Positions 7,865 to 17,300 of a DNA stretch of 64,000 nucleotides are shown in pieces. The position numbers and the translations under genes were made by a program. Positions within the stretch are counted from its first letter, which is position 1. Every line of letters begins with the position of its first letter. The notes under the pieces were generated by a model. It was not told the DNA's origin and made no database searches. It saw only the letters and a program-made list of their open reading frames with translations. Origin of the DNA: DASPLX01 sp035627375 (GTDB lineage: Bacteria > Pseudomonadota > Gammaproteobacteria > Burkholderiales > Burkholderiaceae_D). The stretch lies in contig DASPLX010000054.1 of NCBI GenBank assembly GCA_035627375.1, positions 42,964 through 106,963 of the forward strand, given 5' to 3'.

Positions 7865-9970
7865 CTAGAAGCCGGCTTCGCGCCGCAGCAGCGCCAGCGC
7901 GGAGCGCACATAGCGCGCGGCGGGCGGCGTCCAGCGGCCGGAGATGACGATCTTTCCGCGCCAAGTGTGCTCTGGCGCGGCGGTGCTGCCTGCGGCCGGC
8001 TTGAGCGTGACCCGGAACACCGGGCGCTCGGGATGGAATAGCCCGTTCTTTTCTCGCACCGCCAATCCGCCGCCGAACGGCGCCGCCAGTTCCGGTTCCG
8101 GCAGGATGCGGCTGGCGTCCGCTTCGATGCTTGTCACTTCGAGCGGGATCGCCGGTCCGCCGGCGGCGTCGGCATAGAACATGGCGGCATCGCCCAGGGC
8201 GACGCGCCCGATGTCTTCTTCATCGAGGTAGGCGACGGCCATCTGGCCTTGATCGGCGATCAACCGCCCCAGGGGCTCATCGGCGCCGAGCCAGGCGCCC
8301 GGCTTCAGATCGGGCGGCAGATCGCGCAGCACGCCGGAAAACGGGGCGACCGGTTCGTAACGCGCGGCTTCGGCTTCGATCGCGGCCAGTTCCGCCTCGG
8401 CGGCGCTCAACTGCTCGTGCGACACCTGCCACTGGGTCCGCAATTCCTTGTCGAAGGCGCCGGCCGTCGCTTGCCAGCGCAGGCGCTCCAGGCGGGCGAG
8501 CGCGGCGCTGCGCCGGGCCGCCAGCTCGGGCGAGGCCAGCTTCATCAATACCGTTCCAGCTTCCACGCGCCGTCCTTCGGCGACCGGCAGCGCGGCCACC
8601 CGCGCATGGGGCGGGGCGTAGAGCACGAATTGCGTGGCCGGGCGCAGCAGCCCGCCGGCCGTCAGCCGGGTCGGCCAGGGCAGCGCCAGGGCCAGGATGA
8701 GGGCCAGCAGCAGGAGGACGCCGCGCCGCGCGCGGCGGCGTTCCTTCATGAGCGGCCAGGCCGCGCGCCAGGCTTGCAGTTCGCGCGCCACCGGCAGCAG
8801 CACGAACCAGCCGATCTCCACGGCGAACAGCAGGATGCCGACCGCCTTGATGAAGAACGTGTACACCAGGGCCGCGATGCCGAGGAATACCGCGAGGCGG
8901 TAGATCCAGGTGGCGTAGGCGAACAGGATCAGGCCGCTGCGCCGCGCGCGCGCGAAATGCTCCGGCGGCTCCGCGCCCAGGCCGAACAGCCGCTCGCGCA
9001 AGTCCCAGCGCGCGAGCGCGAACGCGCGGGCGTGCAGATTGGGCAGGCCCAGCCAGTCGGACAGCAGGAAGTAGCCGTCGAAACGCATGAACGGGCTGGC
9101 GTTGATGGCGATGCTGGCGATCCATGAGGTGGTCGCGAGCAGGAAGGCCATCGACTTGAGCGTGCCTTCGGGCAGCAAGGCCCAGGCCAGGGTGGCCCAG
9201 GCGGCCACGGTCAGTTCGGTCAATACGCCGGCGGCTGCCACGGCGATGCGTTGCCGGCGTTCGGTGAGCTTCCACACGTCGTTGGTGTCGGTATAGGCGA
9301 CCGGCCATAACACCAGGAAGGCGATGCCCATGGTCGGCACCCGGCATCCCAGGCGCTTGGCGGTGAATGCGTGTCCCAATTCGTGCAGCAGCTTGATCGC
9401 GGCCAGGGTCGCGCCGTAGCTGGCGAGGCCGGACCAGGTCAAGGTATCGACCAGCGTCGCCGCGAAGCGGTCCCATTGCCGGTAGACCTCGACCATGCCC
9501 CAGCCGCAGACGGCCAGCGTCAGGTAGAGGAAGCGGCGCGAATAGAGGAAATCGAGGCGCGGCGCCCAGCGGCCGAGCCAGCGGTCCGGTTTGCAGAGCG
9601 GTATGCGAAAGAACAGGTAGTTGTGCAGCAGCCGTTGCCATGCGCTGCCGCGCTGCAGGCGCAGGCGGGCGGCCAGTTCGGCGGCGCTGCCGGGCGCCGG
9701 CTGCAGCAATTCGTTATCGCGCAAGAACGCCGCCATGTTCTCGACTTCCTCGACGCCCAGTTGCAGCGTGGTTTCCCTGCCGATGGCGGCGGCGATGGCG
9801 GCTGCGTCGCCCAGGTGCCAGCGGCAGAGCACTTCGAAGGTCGGCCAGTCGATCTGGAAGTAGCGGTTGCGCACCGGGTCGTGCAGCGTGCGGCTCGGCT
9901 GGCCGTCGGCCAGCACCGGCCCGGCCGACAATGCCAATTCCTCGCGCAGCGGCGGCAAGGCGCTCATCAT
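7865..9970 (-). CDS. M50-type metalloprotease fused to HlyD-like adaptor
   Basis: A ~700-residue inner-membrane protein. After a ~130-residue cytosolic head come transmembrane helices carrying the zinc motif HELGH at about residue 195 and the second-ligand region NASPFMRFDGYF near residue 300, the two signatures of site-2-type (M50) peptidases. From about residue 470 the chain is periplasmic and HlyD-like: lipoyl halves (VAALPVAEGRRVEAGTVLMK), a helical hairpin (LSAAEAELAAIEAEA) and a beta-barrel. The start overlaps the stop of the upstream adaptor gene (ATGATGA), implying translational coupling. It is related to the putative peptide zinc metalloproteases found with HlyD proteins. I infer that it replaces, or works without, an ABC ATPase in export of the giant surface protein encoded two genes upstream. 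Confidence 0.8.
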   Translation of the reverse strand: MMSALPPLREELALSAGPVLADGQPSRTLHDPVRNRYFQIDWPTFEVLCRWHLGDAAAIAAAIGRETTLQLGVEEVENMAAFLRDNELLQPAPGSAAELAARLRLQRGSAWQRLLHNYLFFRIPLCKPDRWLGRWAPRLDFLYSRRFLYLTLAVCGWGMVEVYRQWDRFAATLVDTLTWSGLASYGATLAAIKLLHELGHAFTAKRLGCRVPTMGIAFLVLWPVAYTDTNDVWKLTERRQRIAVAAAGVLTELTVAAWATLAWALLPEGTLKSMAFLLATTSWIASIAINASPFMRFDGYFLLSDWLGLPNLHARAFALARWDLRERLFGLGAEPPEHFARARRSGLILFAYATWIYRLAVFLGIAALVYTFFIKAVGILLFAVEIGWFVLLPVARELQAWRAAWPLMKERRRARRGVLLLLALILALALPWPTRLTAGGLLRPATQFVLYAPPHARVAALPVAEGRRVEAGTVLMKLASPELAARRSAALARLERLRWQATAGAFDKELRTQWQVSHEQLSAAEAELAAIEAEAARYEPVAPFSGVLRDLPPDLKPGAWLGADEPLGRLIADQGQMAVAYLDEEDIGRVALGDAAMFYADAAGGPAIPLEVTSIEADASRILPEPELAAPFGGGLAVREKNGLFHPERPVFRVTLKPAAGSTAAPEHTWRGKIVISGRWTPPAARYVRSALALLRREAGF

Positions 9971-11328
9971 ATTCCCAAGGTCTGGCGGACGGTCGCCAGC
10001 GGCCGGCGCAGCATCCAGTAGATCAAGGGCACCCAGTCGCCGCTGATCTTGGCCGTGCCCTTCGAGCCGATGCGCTGTTCCGTGGTGCCGGTAAGCCGGG
10101 CCCGCACACGATAGGCATAGCTGCCGTCCGGACGCGGCACGGCGTCGTGCGCCACGTAGCGGATGCGGGCAGGCACGGCGGACAACGGGCTGGCCGCCAG
10201 ATAGAGGCTGACCTCGGCGTTCTCCGGCAAGGGAATGGCGTCGCCGATCGGCAGCCAGGCTTCCACTTCCACGTCGCCGGGCGCCGCGATACGCATGATG
10301 CGCTCGCCGGTCTGCACCGGCTTGCCGATCCATTCGCTGGGATCGTCGAACAGCGCGATGCCGTCCTGCGGCGCGGTCACGCGGGAGCGCGCGAGCTGGT
10401 CCCGGTAGTACTCGGCTTCCGCGCGCTTCTCCTCGATCCTGCCGAGCAGCAGCGCCAGCTGCGCCTTGGACTTGGCATCGGACACCGCCTGTTGGGCGTA
10501 TTGCCGGTATTCCGCGTGCGCGGTCGCCAGCGCCTGCGCCGCGACTTCCTGGCGCGCGGCGATGCCTGCCTCGTCGAAACCGAACAGCGGCTGCCCCGCC
10601 TTGACGGCCTGGTTGGGCTGGACTTGGAATTGCCCGATCACGCCGTCGAGCGGCGCGCGGATGACGGCCGGGTTGGCCGACACCAGTTCGCCGGGAGCGA
10701 GCACCGACAGGCGCACCGGGATCAGCAGCACGGCAAGCAGCCCTCCCGCCAGCTTGATTCGGCGTTGTTTCCACCACGGCCGGCGCGGATCGGCGGCGAT
10801 GGCCAGCCCGAAGCGCCGCAGCGACCACCCGGGCGCAGGGGCGCGCGCCTTCCACGCGTGATGCCAGGCGCTCATCCATTCCCGCAGCACGACGACGGCA
10901 TCCTCCGGCCACGGCTGGTCGGCGGCGAGCAGCAAGCCGCCGGCCGCATCCGCCGCGCGCGGATCGGCGAAGGGCAGCCAGAGTCCGTGCGGCGGCAGCC
11001 AATCGGCCCATTCGCCGGCCAGCTCCGCCGGCAACTGGATCGCCGCCACGGTGGCGGCCTCGGTGTGGCTGCCGTGCAGGAAGCCGCACACCCGATCCAG
11101 CCATTGCGCGTAAGGTGCGTTGGTTTCGGGTTCGACGACGCCTGACAGGGCTTTCACGCCGCCGGCGGCGAACCACAGGGCGCCTTGCCGATACGGGAAG
11201 AACAAGCGGCTGTCGTTGACCGCCAGGAACGCCAGCTCTTCCGCGCTATCCGCCAGCCGCGCGCGGCGCGACAGCTCCAGCAACCGCAACAGCGGGTCCG
11301 CCGCCACGGTGCCGTCCATCATGTTCAA
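9967..11328 (-). CDS. HlyD-family periplasmic adaptor with GAF-like head
   Basis: A 453-residue membrane-fusion protein. Residues ~1-170 form a cytosolic GAF-like head, one membrane helix follows at ~190-212 (LAGGLLAVLLIPVRL), then a lipoyl domain (VIRAPLDGVIGQFQVQPNQ), a coiled-coil hairpin (QLALLLGRIEEKRAEAEYYR) and a barrel. The likely start is a TTG at 11328 with AGGAG six bases upstream, overlapping the stop of the surface-protein gene; ATGs at 11322 and 11319 are alternatives. Overlaps on both sides tie it to the giant adhesin and the M50 protein, so the three are almost certainly one functional unit that bridges the inner membrane to an outer-membrane channel. Confidence 0.85.
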   Translation of the reverse strand: MNMMDGTVAADPLLRLLELSRRARLADSAEELAFLAVNDSRLFFPYRQGALWFAAGGVKALSGVVEPETNAPYAQWLDRVCGFLHGSHTEAATVAAIQLPAELAGEWADWLPPHGLWLPFADPRAADAAGGLLLAADQPWPEDAVVVLREWMSAWHHAWKARAPAPGWSLRRFGLAIAADPRRPWWKQRRIKLAGGLLAVLLIPVRLSVLAPGELVSANPAVIRAPLDGVIGQFQVQPNQAVKAGQPLFGFDEAGIAARQEVAAQALATAHAEYRQYAQQAVSDAKSKAQLALLLGRIEEKRAEAEYYRDQLARSRVTAPQDGIALFDDPSEWIGKPVQTGERIMRIAAPGDVEVEAWLPIGDAIPLPENAEVSLYLAASPLSAVPARIRYVAHDAVPRPDGSYAYRVRARLTGTTEQRIGSKGTAKISGDWVPLIYWMLRRPLATVRQTLGI

Positions 11329-14300
11329 CTCGCGCTCCTGGGCGCGCTCCTGGCGGCGCGCGCGAGATCGGCCAAGCGTTCAAGCGAGCCGGCGCCGCGC
11401 GCCTGCGTCGCGTCGCGGCGGATCTGTTCGCTCAGTCCGGGCCGTCCCGAAGGATCGAGCGCTGCCTGCCCCGGCCGCTTTTCGCCGACCTTGACCTTGA
11501 AGATCGCCGTCACCTCGTGGCCTTGCGCATCGCGCGCCACCACCTTGATCGACAGCTCGCCGCTCACGCCTTTCGGCGCCTCGACCACGAACCTGCCGTT
11601 CAACGGATCGAAGTTCACCCAGTTGGGCAGCGGCTGGCCGTTGGTCTGCTGGGCCGACAAGCGGATGACGGCATTCGGATTGGTATGGGCGAAGGCGTCG
11701 GCCGGGATGCTGATTTCGGCCCTGGCGGCCGGCTGGATCGTCTGGTCGGTGATGCCGCGATTGAGCATCAATCCTTCGCCGCCGCTTTGCTGGGTGTTGA
11801 CCACCACGATCCGGAAATTGTCGCCGCCGCCCTGGGTCAGGGTGACTTGCGCCTGGCCGCTGCCGCGAGCCCCGTCGGCGGCCGGCGCGGACTGCGGCGC
11901 CGGTGCGGCGGAGGCCGTCGGCGCGGCGCTCGGCGCCGTGGGCGCGGGAGCGGCCGTGGGAATGCCGAGCGTGGATTCCACGACCGGCGACAGCAGGGCC
12001 GCCGTCGGGCTGGCCGGGTTCAGGATCGCGATGGTCGCCGGCGAGGCTGGCCGATCGATGGAGACGATCGGGTTGGCGGGCGCCGGAGTCGGCGTCGGAT
12101 CGGCCACGACCGGTGGAGTGGTCGGCGCCGGCGTAGGTGTGGGCACCGGTGTCGGTACGGGTGTCGGCACCGGTGTGGGTACCGGAGTAGGCACCGGCGT
12201 CGGCTCCGGAGTTGGTGTCGGCGTCGGAGTGGGTGTCGGCACCGGCGTCGGCGTCGGCACCGGAGTCGGCGTCGGAGTTGGCGTCGGCGTCGGAGTTGGC
12301 GTAGGTACCGGCGTCGGCGTGGGGGTCGGCGCCGCCGCGATGCTCAAGGTATTCGAACCGCTGCTCGCATTACCCGCCTTGTCGGTGAGCGTGGCGGTGA
12401 TGTCGTAAGTGCTTCCGGCCGCCAGCGTCAGCGTGCCGCCGATCGGCGTGGCGGAAGCGAGATCGAGGCTCCAGGCGCCGCCGCTGGCCGCGACGCTGTA
12501 GGTCGCGCCGCCGACGCTGACCGTCAGGGTCTCGTCGGCGCCCGCTTGCGCGGTGCCGGACAGCACCGGCGTCAGGCTGACAGTGTCGACAGCGAAGGCG
12601 GAGGGTGCTGCCGGCGCCGTGGTGTCGAGCGTGTAGGCTTGGCTGGCGACCGCGCCTTCCGGGCCCGCCGCGCTGACGGCCTTGAGCATGATGCTGCCGT
12701 TGGCGCCGAGCGTGACGCCGCTCCAGGACAGCGCGGTACCCGACACCATGCCCGTGATATCGCTCCAGGTGGCGCCGCCGTCGAGCGAACCGAAGACCCG
12801 CTCGCCGGCGCCGAGCGGCGCGCTCAGCCTGGCGCCGACGGTCTGGGCCGCCGTCCGGGTGACGAAATCGGTATTGCTGGCGCCGGTGTCGTCCGAGAGC
12901 GCGAAGTTGGCGAACGTGACCGTCGAGCCGGCGGTGTCGAGGACATAGGCTTGCGTGTAAGCGGCGCTCTCGTTGCCGGCGATATCCACGACTTTCGCCT
13001 GCAGCGTGTTGCTGCCCGCCAGGGTCTGGCCGGCCAGCGACCAGGCGGTCTGGCCGACGTCGGCCGTCGCCTGCGTCCAGGTGGCGCCGCCGTCGAGCGA
13101 CACCAGGACCCGGTCGCCTTGCGCGACCGCGGCCGACAAGGTACCGCTGATGGTTTGCGCGGCTGTCCTGGTGATGAAGTCGGAGTTGCTCACGCCGGTG
13201 TCGTCGGACAAGGCCGCCGAAGCGACGGCCGCCGGGGCCGCCGTATCGAGGGTATAGGTCTTGCTGGTGATGGGGCCGTCGTTGCCCACCATATCGATGA
13301 CCTTGAGCATCAGCGTGCCGCCGGCGTTGAGCGTGGCGCCGCTCCAGGACAGCGAGGTACCCGACACCATGCCCGTGATGTTGCTCCAGGTGGCGCCGCC
13401 GTCGAGCGAACCGTAGACCTGGTCGGTGCCTGCCGGCGTGGCGCTGAGCGTGGCGCTGATGGTCTGGGCCGCCGTCTTGGTGACGAGATCGGTATTGCTT
13501 GCGCCGGTGTCGTGCGAGAACGCGATGTTGCCGAACGTGATCGCCGGGCCGTTGGTCAGCAGCGCATAGGCTTGGCTGGTGGTGGTCCCTTCGTTGCCGG
13601 CGCTGTCCACGACCTTGAGCTGGATGGTGCCGTTGCCGGCCGGCAGCGTGGCCTCGTTCCAGGTGAGGTTGGCGCCGGAAACCTTGCTCGTGATGTTGCT
13701 CCAGGTGGCGCCGCCGTCGAGCGAACCGTAGACCAGGTCGCCGGCGCCGAGCCCGGCGCTCAGCGTGGCGCTGATGCTCTGGGAGGCGACGTTGGTGACG
13801 AAGTCGGAGCTGCTGGCGCCGGTATCGCTCGACAGCGCCAGATTGCCGAACGTGATCGCCGGCGCGGCGGTATCGAGCGTGAAGGCCTGGGACGCAACGG
13901 CGCCGTCGTTGCCGGCGTTGTCGGTCACCTTGAGCTTGATGGTATTGCTTCCGACGAGCGTGATGTTGTCCCAGGTGAGCGTGGTGCCGGCGACCTTGGC
14001 CGTGATATCGGTCCAGCTGACGCCGTTGTCGAGCGAGCCGTACACGATGTCGGCGCCGGCGGGGGCGCCGCTGAGCGTGGCGGTGAGCGTCTGCGCCGCG
14101 GTCTTGGTGACGAAGTCGGTGGCGCTGGTGCCGGTATCGGCGGACAGCGCCAGACTGCCGAAGGTGACCGTCGGCGCAGTGGTGTCGACGACGATGTTCT
14201 TGTTGGCGCCGAGCGAGCCGGCGGCGCCCGGCGCGGCCAGGGTCGCATCGGCATCGACTGCGGCGTTGGCGCTGTCCTTGATGGTGCCGCCGTTCAAGGC

Positions 14301-17300
14301 CAGCGCGTTGGTTGCGGTGTAATCGAGATCGCTCGAATTCTGGCCGGCGCCGACCGTGTAGGTGAAGACCAGCGTCGCGCTGCCCGATCCGCTGGCGTAG
14401 CTGGCGCTGCCGCCGCCGTCCAGCGCCAGCGTCGGCGTGCCGCCCGTGGTGTCGACCGTCACCGACTTGGTGAAGGTGACCGTGATCGACACCGTATCGC
14501 CGGCGTTGTAGTTGCCGTTAGCGGTGGTGGAGGTCACGCTCGAGATGCGCGGTTGGGTGCCATCGACATTGACCGACGCCGTGCTGCCGACGCTGTTGAG
14601 CGTCAGCGTCGCATCGTTGCCGGCGGCGTCGCGCAACGTGCCGCCGTTGGCGCCGAGCGCGCCGACCGTGACGCCGTTCGTGTCTTGCACGCCGTCGCCG
14701 ACGGTGTAGCGGAACACCAATGCGCTGGTGCCCGATCCGGAAAGGTAGTTCGCGTACACGGTGCCGCCGGTGTCGAGCGTGAGCGCGATGCGCGGCGTGC
14801 CGCCGGCGGTGTTCACCGTGATCGCTTCGGCAAAATTGACCGTGAAATCCAGGTTCTGATTGCTGTAGTAGGTGCCGTTGGAGGGCACCGCCACCGAGCT
14901 GACGGTGGGCGCGGTCGTATCCACCAGGACGCTCGTGGTGGCGCCGACGCTGTTGAGCGTCAGGTTCAGGCTGTTGCCGGCCGCGTCCTTGAGCGTGCCG
15001 CCGTTGCTCTGGAGCGCCGACACGGCGATGCCGTCGGCGTCGGTATCGCCGGCCTGGACCGTGTAAGCGAACACGAGCGCGTTGCTGCCCGAGCCGGAGG
15101 CATAGTCGGCATACACCGTGGCGGCGCCGATCGTGAGCGCCAGGCGCGGCGTGCCGCCGCCGGTATCGACCGTCACCGCCTCGCTCGTGTTGACCGTGAA
15201 GCTGAGCGTCTGGCCGGCCTTGTAGCTGCCGTTGGAAGGCACTGATACCGAGCCTACCGTGGGCGCCGCCGTATCGATCGTGGCCGCCAGGCCGGACGAC
15301 GCGGACGAGATGTTGCCGGCGGCGTCGGTGGCCTTGACGGTGAGGGTGTGGCTGCCCGCCGACAATGCCGAGGATGTGATCGACCAGTTGCCCGAACCAT
15401 CGGCGGTCGTGGTGCCGAGCACCGTGGCGCCGTCGGTGTCGTACAGCGTGACGGTGCTGCCGCTTTCGGCGGTGCCGGTGAAGGTCGGCGTGTCGTCGCT
15501 GGTGATGTTGTCGCTGTTCGATGTGCCGCTGTCGGTGCCGCTCGTCATGTCCGGCGTCGACGGCGCGTTGGGCGCGGTGTGATCGAGCGTATAGGTCGAG
15601 CCGGAGGTGTAGCCGGAAGCGATGTCGACGTTGCTGCCGTTCTTGATGCCGGTGCCGTTGCTGTTCAGATCAAGGCGCAGCGAGCCGTCGCCGGACAGCG
15701 TATCGACCGTCACGGTGTACGTCGTGCCGGTGCCGGAAATGCTGGCGATGTTGCCGGCGGCGGTGCCGGTCGCGGTCAGGGCGAAGTCGCTCGCATCGAC
15801 GCCGGTCACCGATTCGCTGAAGGTGACGGTGTAGTCGACGGAGGTGGCGGAGGTGTTCACGGTGGAGGAAGCGCCGCCGGCGCGCACGATCGAACTGACG
15901 CTCGGCGCATCGACGATCGTGATGGTGAATGCCTGGTTGGCGACGTTGCCGGCGGCATCCGTGGCCGACACGTAGATCTTGTAGGTGCCGGCGGACAGCG
16001 AGGCGCCGCCGACCTTCAGGGACGTGCCGGAAATCGTGAAGCTGCCGTTGTCGGCATCGTTGGTGCCGTTGCCGACGGCCAGCGCGTAGGTGATGGCTTG
16101 GCTGTCGGTGGCTGACAGCGTGGCGATGGTGGAGGTGCTGGTGGCGTTCAGCGTCGCGATCGTGGTGGCGCTCAAGGCCACGTCGGCGGGCGCAGCAGTA
16201 TCGATCGTGACCGACAGGCCGGACGACGCGGACGAGATGTTGCCGGCCGCATCGGTGGCCTTGACGCTGAGGGTGTGGCTGCCCGCCGACAATGCCGAGG
16301 AAGTGATCGACCAGTTGCCCGAACCATCGGCGGTCGTGGTGCCGAGCACCGTGGCGCCGTCGGTGTCGTACAGCGTGACGGTGCTGCCGCTTTCGGCGGT
16401 GCCGGTGAAGGTCGGCGTGTCGTCGTTCGTGATGTTGTCGCTGTTCGATGCGCCGCTGTCGGTGCCGCTGGTCATGTCGGGCGTCGAAGGGGCGTTGGGA
16501 ACGGTCGTGTCCAGCGTATAGGCCTGGCTGGCGACGCTGCCGTCGTTCCCCGTCGCGTCGGTTACCTTCAGCTTGAGCGTGCTGCTGGTGGCGAGCGTCA
16601 CGCCGTCCCAGGTCAGCGTCGTGCCCGATACCTTGCTGGTGATGTCGGTCCAGGTCGCGCCGTTGTCGATCGAGCCGTAGACGACGTCGGTGCCGCCCGG
16701 CGCGCCGCTCAAGGTCGCGGTGATGGTTTGGGCGGCGGTGGCGGTGACGAAGTCCGAGGAACTGCTGCCGGTATCGGCCGAGAACGCCAGGTTGCTGAAG
16801 GTGATGGTCGGCGCGACATTGTCCACCGTCGCATTGGTCGTGTCGGCCGTCGTCGTGGCGTTGCCGGCATTGTCGGTCGCCGTGACCGAGACGTTCTTGT
16901 TGCTGCCGTCGATAGCGCCGGCCACGATGGTGTAGGTGGCGGTCCAGGTGCCGGAGGAATTGGTGGCCGCCACGGCGGCGCCGCCGCCGAACGCGCTGAA
17001 GTCCACCGTGACGCCGGAGATCGTGTCCGAATTGTTGTCGCCGCCGGCGGTATTGTTCCAGGTGGCGGTGACGGTGTCGCCGATCTTGAAGGCGCCGCCG
17101 GTGCCGGAGGCGCCGGAGATGGAGATGTTGGCGTCGCTGACCGTCGGCGCGACGTTGTCGAGCGTGGCGTTGGTGGTGTCGGCCGTCGTGGCGGCATTGC
17201 CGGCATTGTCGGTCGCCGTGACCGAGACGTTCTTGTTGCTGCCGTCGATGGCGCCGGCCACGATGGTGTAGGTGGCGGTCCAGGTGCCGGAGGAATTGGT